64,000 nt of DNA from Streptomyces sp. B1I3 (GTDB lineage: Bacteria; Actinomycetota; Actinomycetes; Streptomycetales; Streptomycetaceae): contig NZ_JAUSYD010000001.1 of NCBI RefSeq assembly GCF_030816615.1, positions 4,176,501-4,240,500 of the forward strand, read 5' to 3'. The notes beneath the pieces are model-generated. The model ran no database searches and was not told the DNA's origin. It saw only the letters and a program-made list of their open reading frames with translations. Below, piece after piece: positions 43,849 to 52,630 of the stretch; positions within the stretch are counted from its first letter, which is position 1, and the number at the start of each line of letters is the position of its first letter. The position numbers and the translations under genes were made by a program.

Positions 43849-45064
43849 GCAACTGCCCCCATCCCCGTCCGCGGTTGTGACCCCGAACCGGCCGGTTGCA
43901 CAGGACACCAGGGACAGAGTGGTCGTCCGGTGGCTGAGTGGGCGGGCCGGTGCGTTCTGGGCGCTGGTGACCGGCCGGCCGGTGTCCTTGTACGCGGCCG
44001 CGGTTCTGCGCATCGGGTACGGCCTGCTGTACCTGTCCTTCCTCCTGCGTGAGTTCCCGCACCGTGACGAGATCTGGGGTCCCGGCTCACCGTGGACGCC
44101 CGAGCTGGCAGAGCAGCTCTTCGACCAGTCGGGCTGGAACAGCATCCTGACGCTGTCCGGCAGCCGTAGCTACTTCGAGCTCTGCTACGCGGCGGCCGTG
44201 GTGACGGCCATTCTGTTCACGCTGGGCTGGCGGACCCGCGTCATGTCCGTCCTGTTCGCCGTCGTGGTGGTCTCCTTCCACGCGAGGGCGATCTTCATGA
44301 CGGACGGGGGAGACAACCTGATCCTGCTGATGGCTCTCTACCTCGTCCTCACCGCGTGCGGCCGGCGCTGGTCCCTGGACGCGCGCAGAACCCGGCGGGC
44401 CGTCGCGCGAGCGGGCACAGCGCCACCACGACCGCAGAGGAGTTTCTGGCGGCGGCAGCTGCGCGATGTGCGGGTCACGCTGACGACCGTGGTGCACAAT
44501 TGCGGACTCTTCGTCATCGCAGCCCAGGTCTGTCTCCTCTACGGAGCAGCCGGCCTGTACAAGGTCCAGGGCGCCTCGTGGGGCGGGGGCACCGCCATCC
44601 ACTACGTGCTGAACCTCGACCTCTTCCAGCCCTGGCCGGCCCTCTCGCATCTCGTGGATCAGTACCCGACCGTGGTTGCCGTCGCCAGCTACGTCACCGT
44701 GCTCCTGCAGGTCGCGTTCCCCTTCGTGCTCTTCGGCAGGCTGAAGTACCCCGTCCTCGCCATGCTGCTGGGTATGCACATCGGCATCGCGGTACTCATG
44801 GGGCTCCCCCTGTTCTCCGGGGCCATGATCGTGGCGGACGCGGCGTTCCTCCCCGACCGCTTCTACATGTTCCTGGCCCGCTCCGCCCGGCGCACGGCCG
44901 CGCGGGCCGGCCTGCGGCGGCACAGCGCTTCCGAAGGGCCGGACTCCCGGTCCGTACCCCCGCAACTCAGAGGCGGCCCACCCACCGCGGGTCAGCAGAT
45001 CGCTCCGGAAAGAGGACTTCCGGTTTCGGCTGACAAGGACAAGCTGGTCCCCGACCCGCGGTGA
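43838..45064 (+). CDS. HTTM-domain (vitamin K-dependent carboxylase-like) membrane protein
   Basis: 408 residues with about seven or eight transmembrane helices. VLRIGYGLLYLSFLLRE, GWRTRVMSVLFAVVVVSFHAR, GDNLILLMALYLVL and YGAAGLYKVQGASWGGGTAIHYVLN are the standard HTTM blocks. HTTM is the membrane part of vitamin K-dependent gamma-glutamyl carboxylase; whether free-standing bacterial forms carboxylate anything is not known. The C-terminal 60 residues are disordered. It follows DUF5819 with overlap, and a DCC thiol oxidoreductase gene lies downstream. A catalytic Lys equivalent cannot be assigned from the sequence alone. Confidence 0.85.
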   Translation: MGTEQLPPSPSAVVTPNRPVAQDTRDRVVVRWLSGRAGAFWALVTGRPVSLYAAAVLRIGYGLLYLSFLLREFPHRDEIWGPGSPWTPELAEQLFDQSGWNSILTLSGSRSYFELCYAAAVVTAILFTLGWRTRVMSVLFAVVVVSFHARAIFMTDGGDNLILLMALYLVLTACGRRWSLDARRTRRAVARAGTAPPRPQRSFWRRQLRDVRVTLTTVVHNCGLFVIAAQVCLLYGAAGLYKVQGASWGGGTAIHYVLNLDLFQPWPALSHLVDQYPTVVAVASYVTVLLQVAFPFVLFGRLKYPVLAMLLGMHIGIAVLMGLPLFSGAMIVADAAFLPDRFYMFLARSARRTAARAGLRRHSASEGPDSRSVPPQLRGGPPTAGQQIAPERGLPVSADKDKLVPDPR

Positions 45065-45133
45065 GCGCCGGCCCGTTACTGCGCTGTCGCACGACGCCCA
45101 CTCACTACGGGCGAAGCGCGGACGGCAACCTGC

Positions 45134-45167
45134 CCGGTACCTCCTGCCCGCAGGCTGGAGGTACCGG
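45134..45167 (+). promoter_or_regulatory. Hairpin between HTTM and DCC genes
   Basis: CCGGTACCTCC and GGAGGTACCGG form an 11-bp stem with a 12-base loop in the 324-base gap. The rest of the gap (45065-45388) holds no gene; the hairpin may lower read-through into the DCC gene or protect an mRNA end. Confidence 0.45.
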
Positions 45168-45388
45168 ACGTCGGATTCCCTGAACAGGCGGTCGAACAAG
45201 CTGACGGGGCCCGACCCTCCGGCACAGGGGTGCCCACCGCAGCGCAGACCCCCCTGACCGGACTCGGTCGGCATCTCGATCTCACCGCACCCGGTAAACA
45301 ACTGGTGCCCGACCACCGCTTCCGACGTCGGGCTGCAGTGACGGACAGCTGCCCCGCCCAGGGAAGTGCACTCAGACAGGACGAGCCC

Positions 45389-45784
45389 ATGCCCCAGCGA
45401 TCTGTAATCCCGGTGCTGGTCTACGACGGTGACTGCGCCTTCTGTACCACCTCGGTGAACTACCTGATGCGGCGATTGCGGCCCAAGTTGACCGTCACCC
45501 CCTGGCAGTTCACAGACCTCGACGCTCTCGGTGTGACTCGGCGGAGAGCTCAGCACGAACTTCTGTACATCTCGCCGTCAGGAACGGTGTACGGCGGCGC
45601 GCAGGCCGTCGCCAAGCTCCTGCTCCGCGCGGGCGGCATCTGGGTCTGGCCCGGAGGGGTGCTCACCCTGCCACCGGTCCGCTGGATCGCCCACGGCATT
45701 TACCGGATCATCGCTACCCGACGTGACCGGATGCCCGGCGGCTCACCGGCCTGCGCGATGCCGACCGAACACCGACCGGGCTGA
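45389..45784 (+). CDS. DCC-family (DUF393) thiol oxidoreductase
   Basis: 131 residues. PVLVYDGDCAFCTTSVNYL carries the family motif D-x-D-C-x-x-C with Cys16 and Cys19. The rest includes LDALGV, the YGGAQAVAKLL block, and a hydrophobic stretch (WPGGVLTLPPVRWIAHGIYRI). DCC proteins are predicted thiol-disulfide oxidoreductases. Same direction as DUF5819 and HTTM, it could supply or recycle reducing power for the HTTM enzyme, which in animals needs a VKOR partner. ATG at 45389 follows AGGACGAG. Confidence 0.85.
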   Translation: MPQRSVIPVLVYDGDCAFCTTSVNYLMRRLRPKLTVTPWQFTDLDALGVTRRRAQHELLYISPSGTVYGGAQAVAKLLLRAGGIWVWPGGVLTLPPVRWIAHGIYRIIATRRDRMPGGSPACAMPTEHRPG

Positions 45785-46034
45785 CCTCGGCCCCTGGCAG
45801 AACGCTGGTTCCTATGCGCGGCGGAAGGTGTAGCCAGTCGCTGACCGAAGCCCGGCACACCGTCATTCACTGCAAGAGGGTCGCTCAGTGTTACGCCACG
45901 CGGGTGGATTCCTCCACGCGGTTGTTCCACACCTCAGCACAGCGATGCAGAATGCTCGAAATGTTGATGTCGGCAGCCTGTTGAGCGGCAGTGCGCCCAT
46001 TACGCCCGGAGATGCACTGCCCGTGGTCGCGAGG

Positions 46035-46889
46035 ATGAGCCCCACCGTAAGGAAGCGCCGTCTGGGAGCCGAGCTCCGTCGACTCCGCCTCGACAGCGGG
46101 CTGACCGGTGGGCAGGTCGCAGAGCGCCTCCTGATCTCCCAGCCAAAGATCAGCCGTCTGGAAAACGGTCACTGTGCCATCAGCCCCCGTGACGTCCGTG
46201 ACCTGTGTGCTCTCTACGGCGTCACCGACCAGCATGTACTCAACTCCCTGATGAGGATGGCAAAAGAATCCGCACAACAGGGCTGGTGGAACACGTACGG
46301 CGACATCCCCTACAGCATCTACATCGGCCTGGAGACCGACGCCCACTTCATCTACTGCTTCGCACCATTGGTCATCCCCGGCCTGCTGCAGACCCCCGCC
46401 TACGCCCAGACAGTCATTGAGGAAACGATCCCCCCGGCCACCGCCGAACAGGTATCCAACCGCCTGAAGGTGCGACTGCGCCGCCAGCACAGGATCTACG
46501 ACCCCGCCGACCCGCTGCGCCTGTGCGTCGTCCTCGACGAGTCAACGCTCCGTCGAGTCGTCGGCAGCCCCGGCCTCATGCGCGAACAACTGGAGCATCT
46601 GAACGCGCTGAGTGCCGAACCGCACATCACCGTGCAGGTCCTCCCTTACAGCGCGGGAGCCCTCCCGGATGTCACAGGACAGTTCTCGATCCTGGGCTTC
46701 GCGGACAGCCCCGAAGCAGGGGTGGTGTACCTCGAAGGATCGACCAGCGACCTCTACCTGGAAAAACGATCCGACCTGCAGCACTACAACCTCATCCACA
46801 CCCACCTGCGGGCCCAGGCGCTCAGCCCCGACAACACCCGGCACTTCGTCTCCGACATCCTCGGGAGCTACGACAGCGCCACACCGTGA
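46035..46889 (+). CDS. XRE-family regulator with DUF5753 domain
   Basis: 284 residues. N-terminal helix-turn-helix (ELRRLRLDSGLTGGQVAERL, SQPKISRLENGH) and C-terminal DUF5753 (YIGLETDAHFIYCFAPLVIPGLLQTPAYA ... QVLPYSAGALPDVTGQFSIL) match the large Streptomyces group usually paired with a DUF397 protein. No DUF397 gene is seen downstream. ATG at 46035 is used; GTG at 46023, with GGAGATG upstream, is equally possible. It may regulate the preceding membrane genes, but this is not shown. Confidence 0.88.
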   Translation: MSPTVRKRRLGAELRRLRLDSGLTGGQVAERLLISQPKISRLENGHCAISPRDVRDLCALYGVTDQHVLNSLMRMAKESAQQGWWNTYGDIPYSIYIGLETDAHFIYCFAPLVIPGLLQTPAYAQTVIEETIPPATAEQVSNRLKVRLRRQHRIYDPADPLRLCVVLDESTLRRVVGSPGLMREQLEHLNALSAEPHITVQVLPYSAGALPDVTGQFSILGFADSPEAGVVYLEGSTSDLYLEKRSDLQHYNLIHTHLRAQALSPDNTRHFVSDILGSYDSATP

Positions 46890-47402
46890 ACCCTGCACGG
46901 CAGAAGGTCTGATTCCCGCTCGATGGGGCACGGGGGCTGCCCCTCCCGGAGGCCGACGCCACGGAAGAGACCGAGGACCGCCCGCCACACCACGATTCTG
47001 CGCCGGGGGTGCTCGGCGAGGCGAGGTGGCATGGGACGAGGACTCTCCGACCGGCAGAAGGTGATCCTGTGGATGATCCCGGACAGGACGGGTGACCACG
47101 GCGCGTCCATCCCTTCACCGCCAGAACCGAAAAAGGGCGTTGACAGTACCAAGCCGTGCTCTATGTGCACGGGTGGCCGCCAGAGTGCTTCCTTGAGGAT
47201 GTCGACCTCCCACTCTTCACGGCTGACGGGATCGGTGACGATTAGGCGTGCGGAGAGCGGGTCTGTGTCGAGACTGCATGCTCCGGGCGCAGCAGAGGGT
47301 GGTCGCGCGCCCTTCGGCCGTCCGCAGCCGGTTGAGGACAGCGGGGGCGGTGCCGTTGGTGGGCAAGCGAAAGGCCCGGGTCGATGACCTGGGCCTCAGG
47401 CG
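46890..47402. other. Intergenic/degenerate stretch at island left edge
   Basis: No intact gene. A weak hairpin GGGGCA...TGCCCC (46925-46943) may end the XRE transcript. At about 47155-47245 a start-less frame reads YVHGWPPECFLEDVDLPLFT to a stop, perhaps a gene end of unknown family. A hairpin AGGCCCGGGTC/GACCTGGGCCT (47372-47396) precedes the tRNA-like fragment. Confidence 0.45.
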
Positions 47403-47435
47403 TGGAGCGGGTGACGAGAATCGAACTCGCGCTCT
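47403..47435 (-). other. tRNA-Gly-like 3' fragment (att-site candidate C)
   Basis: On the minus strand it ends GTTCGATTCTCGTCACCC and then GCTCCA: the T-arm, acceptor strand and CCA of a Gly(CCC)-type tRNA. The 5' half is absent. A terminator-like hairpin lies just beyond the 3' end (47372-47396). This is the form of a relic attachment site left by an integrative element. Confidence 0.7.
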
Positions 47436-47477
47436 ACCAAGCTCGTTATTCCACACCGCCGCGACCCTGGACAGAGC

Positions 47478-47660
47478 GAACTGCCTGCCTGGAAGGAAGA
47501 GCACAACGCCTCTCACCGAAAGGTCCGCGCTCGGGTCGAGCATGCCGTTGCCCGGATGAAGGTCTGGAAGATCCTGCGCGACTGCCGTCTCAAGGGTATT
47601 GGCCTACATCACGCGATGCTCGGCATCGCCCATCTGGACAATCTTGCGCGCCGCGACTGA
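47478..47660 (+). pseudogene. C-terminal remnant of an IS5-superfamily transposase
   Basis: The frame PAWKEEHNASHRKVRARVEH then MKVWKILRDCRLKG and HHAMLGIAHLDNLA ends in TGA at 47660. This is the well-known end of DDE_Tnp_4-type transposases with the RARVEHA and ILRDCR blocks. The catalytic N-terminal two thirds are missing. Confidence 0.7.
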
Positions 47661-47686
47661 CCGCATCCGACCGAAGCCGTGTCCGT

Positions 47687-48274
47687 TCAGGATTCGGTGG
47701 GCAGGAGCTGGACCAGGCCGACCCAGTTCTCCTCGTCCGCCTTGGTCTGCGTGGCGCGGACCCTCCAGCGGCCGGCGGACAGCGGGACCAATGCCTGGGC
47801 GGGCATCCCGCCGTCGGGGTACTCGATGCCCAAGTCGCAGCCTGCTTCGGCGGAGTCGATGAGCACCGCCGGACCGTCCGAGACCCAAGTGCCGCACTCG
47901 TCCCACACCGTGGCTGGGTCTGCGAGGACAGCGTCTGCTGCGGCTCTCAGCCCGGCCTCGGTTTCGGCGGCGAGCCACCGCAGGAACGCTCGGTGCTCGG
48001 GCAGATAGCAGCTGGTCGCCGGCTCGTCCGCCAACACCAGGGCCTGCGAGCCGTTCTCGTCGATGGGGATCACACCGGCCGAATCGTCCACCGCGCAGGC
48101 CCGGTCGTAGTCGTCTGGGGCAATGGCGTCTCCCGCCATAAGACCACTCTCCGTACACCCACCCCAGGAGGCCAGAGCGGAGACGGGGACGACGATCAGA
48201 GGGCCGCCCATCGACTCCACCCAGACGGGGGAGGGGCCGGAGGCAACGCCTGTGATGGATGAAGAAGTGATCAC
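47687..48274 (-). CDS. Imm21-family immunity protein
   Basis: 195 residues. VWVESMGGPLIVVPVSALAS, the WGGCTESG and DYDRACAV blocks, LADEPATSCYLPEHRAFLRW and a C-terminal RWRVRATQTKADEENWVGLVQL match immunity protein 21 families. Such proteins normally neutralise a secreted or contact-dependent toxin encoded just upstream, but no toxin gene lies nearby, so it is an orphan. GTG at 48274 is used; the fold could also start near the ATG of MGGPL. It lies between att candidates C and A. Confidence 0.75.
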   Translation of the reverse strand: MITSSSITGVASGPSPVWVESMGGPLIVVPVSALASWGGCTESGLMAGDAIAPDDYDRACAVDDSAGVIPIDENGSQALVLADEPATSCYLPEHRAFLRWLAAETEAGLRAAADAVLADPATVWDECGTWVSDGPAVLIDSAEAGCDLGIEYPDGGMPAQALVPLSAGRWRVRATQTKADEENWVGLVQLLPTES

Positions 48275-48401
48275 GCAGTCAGTGTGCCCTCGCCCAGTGA
48301 CAGCGTCCCCGCGCTCATTGGAACCCAGCACGGTGAAAGGCTCAGCGCCTGTGGCACGCAGCAGTTACGGGACAGCCCTTTAGGCCGTCCCGGACGACAA
48401 A

Positions 48402-48427
48402 GAAGCCCCGGCCGCTGGCCTGGGGCT
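48402..48427 (-). terminator. tRNA-associated terminator copy A
   Basis: AAGCCCC-GGCC, loop GCT, GGCC-T-GGGGCTT followed by T-runs on one side. The same hairpin lies beside the tRNA-like fragment at 57.5 kb and is the downstream terminator of the original tRNA gene. Confidence 0.65.
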
Positions 48428-48432
48428 TTTTC

Positions 48433-48465
48433 ATGGAGCAGGTGGCGAGAATCGAACCCGGGCTC
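48433..48465 (-). other. tRNA 3'-end-like fragment (att-site candidate A)
   Basis: Minus strand reads AGAGCCCGGGTTCGATTCTC then GCCACCTGCTCCA: T-loop and acceptor end of a tRNA without its 5' half. Together with the terminator beside it, it repeats at 57460-57536 with roughly 90% identity. Confidence 0.65.
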
Positions 48466-48539
48466 TGAGCTGGTGGTGTGTACCTGGAGCCCTCTTTCGG
48501 CCGGGCTCCTCGGCACTGCTGGTCCGCTCCGCTGGACAC

Positions 48540-48855
48540 GGTTGGGGCACGAGCGGGGAGAGCTGGCGCCACTACGCGCCAAAGGAGGCGGTCGAGGTGC
48601 GGCAGGCCCGCCGCCGCGCCGAGGAGGCCGAGCGCCGGGCGGTCGACGCGCGGGAGCGGGCCGAGCGACTCCAGGGCGCCGCCTCGGTCCACCACAAGCG
48701 ATTCGCGGGCGGTCAGCCCATCCTCATGCGGCACAGCGGGCACCCTGCGGGACCGGGCGCGCGGCGACGCTGCCACCCGCAAGGCCATGGCGGCGGTCGA
48801 GGAGGCGGTGCGGGCGGAGGTAGCGGCGCGCGGTGCCCGGCGGCCGATCTCGCCG
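48540..48855 (+). pseudogene. Frameshifted DUF3560 remnant
   Basis: The frame HYAPKEAVEVRQARRRAEEA continues to HKRFAGGQPILMRHSG, then jumps frame to RDRARGDAATRKAMAAVEEA. These are the middle blocks of DUF3560, common on actinomycete plasmids and AICEs. Start, end and one frame are lost. Confidence 0.6.
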
Positions 48856-48975
48856 AGACGTTCACGTGAAGCCGCGTCACCGCACGCTTGCAAGGCGCGG
48901 CTTCCGTCGTAGCGAAACAGTGACAAACGCCTCCGATCTGGGCTTCCGCACGAGCGACCATGATCTCTGTACTGC

Positions 48976-48998
48976 GTGTATACATGGCACGTATACAC
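48976..48998. promoter_or_regulatory. PadR operator palindrome
   Basis: GTGTATAC (48976-48983) and GTATACAC (48991-48998) are separated by seven bases, 20 bases before the padR start. AT-rich palindromes of this kind are typical PadR sites, and it would overlap the promoter of the operon. Confidence 0.7.
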
Positions 48999-49017
48999 CG
49001 CGTGTAGAGTCCTCGGT

Positions 49018-49542
49018 ATGTCAATCGGTCACACCCTCCTGGGACTCCTGGAGTCCGGGCCGCGCCACGGCTACGACCTCAAGCGCGCCTTCGACGAGAA
49101 GTTCGGTCACGACCGGCAGCTGCACTACGGCCAGGTCTATTCGACGATGTCCCGCCTGCTGAAGAACGGCCTCGTCGTCGTCGACGGCATCGAGGCCGGC
49201 GGCGGTCCCGAGCGCAAGCGGTACGCGATCACCGACGCCGGGATCACCGACGTACAGCGGTGGCTCGCCACGCCGGAGAAGCCCGAGCCGTACCTCCAGT
49301 CGACGCTGTACACGAAGGTCGTCCTCGCGCTGCTCACCCATCGCGACGCCGCCGACGTCCTCGACACCCAGCGTTCGGAGCACCTGCTCAGCATGCGCAT
49401 CCTCACCGACCGGAAGCGCAAGGGCGACCTCGCCGACCAGCTGATCTGCGACCACGCCCTGTTCCACCTGGAGGCCGACCTGCGCTGGCTGGAGCTCACC
49501 GCGGCGCGCCTCGACAAGCTCCGTGAGGCGGTGGCCCGATGA
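49018..49542 (+). CDS. PadR-family transcriptional regulator
   Basis: 174 residues. The winged helix MSIGHTLLGLLESGPRHGYD, LHYGQVYSTMSRLLKNGLV, and GGPERKRYAITDAG is classical PadR, with a C-terminal helical dimerisation part (about 90-174). ATG at 49018 has no ribosome binding site, so the mRNA may be leaderless. It overlaps the ABC ATPase gene by four bases (ATGA). PadR repressors in this arrangement often respond to the compound exported by the linked transporter. Confidence 0.88.
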   Translation: MSIGHTLLGLLESGPRHGYDLKRAFDEKFGHDRQLHYGQVYSTMSRLLKNGLVVVDGIEAGGGPERKRYAITDAGITDVQRWLATPEKPEPYLQSTLYTKVVLALLTHRDAADVLDTQRSEHLLSMRILTDRKRKGDLADQLICDHALFHLEADLRWLELTAARLDKLREAVAR

Positions 49543-50228
49543 CTCCTCCCGCAGGTTCGCTGCTCTCGGCCGAGCAGCTCCGCAAGGCTTACGGCCCGAC
49601 CCTCGCCCTCGACGGCGCGGAGTTCTCGATCCACCCGGGCGAGGTCGTCGCCGTGATGGGGCCCTCCGGGTCGGGCAAGTCGACACTGCTGCACTGCCTC
49701 GCCGGGATCGTCACGCCCGACTCGGGGACGATCATGTACGGCGGGCGGGAGCTGTCCGCCATGAGCGACGCCGAACGCAGTGCGCTCCGGCGCTCCGAGT
49801 TCGGTTTCGTGTTCCAGTTCGGGCAGCTGGTGCCGGAGCTGACGTGCGTCGAGAACGTCGCCCTGCCGCTGCGGCTGAACGGCACCTCCCGCAAGGAGGC
49901 CGAGCGCGCCGCGCTGACCTGGATGGAGCGGCTGGAGGTCGACGACCTGAGGAAGAAGCGGCCCGGTGAGGTCTCCGGCGGCCAGGGGCAGCGGGTCGCG
50001 GTGGCACGGTCGCTGGTCACGAACCCGCGCGTGCTCTTCGCCGACGAGCCGACCGGCGCCCTGGACTCCCTCAACGGCGAGCGCGTGATGGAACTCCTCA
50101 CGGACGCCGCCCGCTCCACCAACGCCGCCGTCGTACTGGTCACGCACGAGGCACGGGTGGCCGCCTACTCCGACCGCGAGATCGTGGTGCGGGACGGCAG
50201 GTCCAGGGACATGGAGCGCGTCGTATGA
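49539..50228 (+). CDS. ABC transporter ATPase, MacB/LolD type
   Basis: 229 residues. Walker A GPSGSGKST, Q-loop VFQFGQL, signature EVSGGQGQRVAVA, Walker B VLFADEPTG and H-loop VTHEA are all intact. Short single-domain ATPases of this kind pair with FtsX-type permeases for export of lipids, peptides or drugs. Overlaps by four bases with both neighbours, so the three genes form a tight operon. Confidence 0.92.
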   Translation: MTPPAGSLLSAEQLRKAYGPTLALDGAEFSIHPGEVVAVMGPSGSGKSTLLHCLAGIVTPDSGTIMYGGRELSAMSDAERSALRRSEFGFVFQFGQLVPELTCVENVALPLRLNGTSRKEAERAALTWMERLEVDDLRKKRPGEVSGGQGQRVAVARSLVTNPRVLFADEPTGALDSLNGERVMELLTDAARSTNAAVVLVTHEARVAAYSDREIVVRDGRSRDMERVV

Positions 50229-52630
50229 GCCTGTCCACGGGAGAACGGCCGCGGACCCTGCCGACGGGTCCCGCCCCGGGCGGACGGAGCCGGACGCGGC
50301 GCGTGGCCGCGGACCTGGCCATGGGCGTCCGATTCGCCTTCAACGGCGGGCGCGAGGGGTGGACGCGGGCAGTGCTGACGGCGGTCGGCGTCGGGCTCGG
50401 CGTGGCGCTGCTCCTGCTGACGACGGCGTTGCCCAACGCGCTCGAGGTCCGCCAGGAGAGGGAGGCCGCCCGCACCGACATCACCTTCATCGACGAGCGG
50501 CTGCCGAAGGCCGACGACACCCTCGTGGTCGCCAACGTCGGTTCGGACTTCCGCGACGACAGCATCCGGGGCCGGGCCCTGGAACCCGAGGGGCCGCGGG
50601 CGCCGCTGCCTCCGGGGGTGGAGCGGTTCCCGGCGAAGGGCGAGATGGTGGTCTCCCCCGCGCTGAAGGAGCTGCTGGAGTCGGACTCCGGCGCGCTGCT
50701 GCGCGAGCGGCTGCCGGACCGGATCGTCGGCACGATCGGGGAGGGCGGGCTGATCGGCTCGGCCGAACTCGCCTTCTACCAGGGTGCCGGAGGGCTCGCG
50801 CCGCACATCGACAGCGGCCGGATCGTCCGCATCGACGGATACGGCAACCCGAACGCGACCGCCGAGCGGTCCGACCCGGTGCTGCTCCTGCTGATCCTGG
50901 TCCTCTTCGTGGTGTTGCTGATGCCGGTCGCGGTCTTCATCGCGGCGGCGGTGCGGTTCGGTGGGGAGCGGCGGGACCGGCGGCTGGCGGCGCTGCGGCT
51001 GGTGGGCTCCGACAGCGGCATGACCCGGCGGATCGCCGCCGGTGAGGCGCTGGCGGGCGCGATGCTGGGGCTGGTCTTCGGCGCCGGGTTCTTCATGGTC
51101 GGGCGCCACCTCGCGGGGACCGCCGAGGTGTTCCACATCAGCGTGTTCCCGAGCTATCTCAACCCCTCGCCGCTGCTCGTCCTGCTGGTCGCGGTGGCCG
51201 TGCTGACGGCGGCGGTGCTGGTGACGCTGTTGGCGCTGCGCGGGGTCGTCATCGAGCCGCTCGGTGTGGTGCGCGCGGGCCGGCCGCCCCGGCGCCAGCT
51301 GTGGTGGCGGCTGCTGCTGCCGCTTGCGGGGCTGGCCATGCTCTACCCGATGATCGGCGACGGACGGGACAACGGGGACTTCAACCAGTACCTGGTGACC
51401 GGTGGTGTGGTGCTGCTCCTGGTCGGCGTGACCGCGCTGCTGCCGTGGATCGTGGAGACAGTCGTCGCCCGGCTCGGTGCCGGCGGCGTCGCCTGGCAGC
51501 TGGCCGTGCGCCGGCTGCAGATGAGCAGCGGTACGGCGGCCCGCATGGTCAACGGCATCGCGGTGGCCGTCGCCGGGGCGATCGCGCTGCAGATGCTGTT
51601 CGCGGGCGTCGAGGACGACTACATCAAGTCCACCGGGCAGGACGTGGCGTGGGCGCAGATGGAAGTGACCCTGCCGAACGCCGTGCCGGTGGCCCCGGCG
51701 GCCGAGAAGTTGCGGAACACCAAGGGTGTGCACGAGGTGTACGACTACTCCGAGGGCCACCTCGGTGACCGCGCCCGCGACCCGGAGGACACCACGACCG
51801 TGACGGTGGGCGGCTGTACCGCGCTGCGGGAGATCGCCGATCTGCCCTCGTGCGCCGACGGGGACGTGTTCGCCGTCCACGGCGCCGAGTGGGACACGGG
51901 GGTCGACGTGGCGAAGCTGGCCGCCCCGGGACGGAAGCTGTACCTCGACCCGTCGTACGAGGGCAGCCCGAAGAGCCTGGAGATCCCCTGGACGGTGCCG
52001 CAGGGCGTGAAGACGGCGAAGCCGCGTCACGGTCTGCTGGCCGGGATCGACCGGGGCGGCGTCCTGATCACGCCGAAGGCCGTGCCGGACACGCTCGCGC
52101 CGGCCCTGGAGGGGCACGCCTACCTCAGGCTGGACGAGTCGGTACCGGACGTCCACGACCGGGTGCGGAACACCGCGGCGGCCGTCGATCCGCTGGCGAG
52201 CACCGTGACGTGGGCGGAGGTGGAGCGCACCGGCCGGTTCGACGCCATCCGCACCGGTCTGTTCGTCGGGGCGGCGTGCGTGCTGGCGTTGATCGGTGCG
52301 AGCCTGCTGGTCTCGCAGCTGGAGCAGTTGCAAGAGCGGAAGAAGCTGCTGTCGGCCCTGGTGGCGTTCGGTACCCGGCGCCGCACGCTGAGCCTGTCGG
52401 TGCTGTGGCAGACCGCGATCCCCATCGCCCTGGGCCTGCTGCTGGCCTCGGCCGTGGGCCTGATGCTGGGCGCGGTGCTCCTGAAGATGACGGCCACTCC
52501 GGTCCGCGTCGACTGGACCGGTGTCCTCGCCATGGCCGGCATCGGCGTCGCGGTCGTCCTGGCGGTGACCCTCCTCAGCCTGCCACCGCTGCTGCGGCTG
52601 ATGCGGCCGGAGGGCCTGCGCACGGAGTAG
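50225..52630 (+). CDS. FtsX-type ABC transporter permease
   Basis: 801 residues. An N-terminal helix (about 45-70), a large outside loop, a bundle of FtsX-type helices (about 215-370, including VLLLLILVLFVVLLMPVAVF), a second outside domain (about 460-670) and four C-terminal helices (about 675-795) give the two-FtsX layout seen in actinomycete exporters. ATG at 50225 overlaps the ATPase stop. With the ATPase and PadR it probably exports a toxic lipophilic compound or peptide; substrate unknown. Confidence 0.9.
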   Translation: MSLSTGERPRTLPTGPAPGGRSRTRRVAADLAMGVRFAFNGGREGWTRAVLTAVGVGLGVALLLLTTALPNALEVRQEREAARTDITFIDERLPKADDTLVVANVGSDFRDDSIRGRALEPEGPRAPLPPGVERFPAKGEMVVSPALKELLESDSGALLRERLPDRIVGTIGEGGLIGSAELAFYQGAGGLAPHIDSGRIVRIDGYGNPNATAERSDPVLLLLILVLFVVLLMPVAVFIAAAVRFGGERRDRRLAALRLVGSDSGMTRRIAAGEALAGAMLGLVFGAGFFMVGRHLAGTAEVFHISVFPSYLNPSPLLVLLVAVAVLTAAVLVTLLALRGVVIEPLGVVRAGRPPRRQLWWRLLLPLAGLAMLYPMIGDGRDNGDFNQYLVTGGVVLLLVGVTALLPWIVETVVARLGAGGVAWQLAVRRLQMSSGTAARMVNGIAVAVAGAIALQMLFAGVEDDYIKSTGQDVAWAQMEVTLPNAVPVAPAAEKLRNTKGVHEVYDYSEGHLGDRARDPEDTTTVTVGGCTALREIADLPSCADGDVFAVHGAEWDTGVDVAKLAAPGRKLYLDPSYEGSPKSLEIPWTVPQGVKTAKPRHGLLAGIDRGGVLITPKAVPDTLAPALEGHAYLRLDESVPDVHDRVRNTAAAVDPLASTVTWAEVERTGRFDAIRTGLFVGAACVLALIGASLLVSQLEQLQERKKLLSALVAFGTRRRTLSLSVLWQTAIPIALGLLLASAVGLMLGAVLLKMTATPVRVDWTGVLAMAGIGVAVVLAVTLLSLPPLLRLMRPEGLRTE

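Noticed and set aside
50165..52333. 722-codon minus-strand frame opposite the FtsX permease
   Set aside because: Gln/Arg-rich shadow frame with no recognisable protein.
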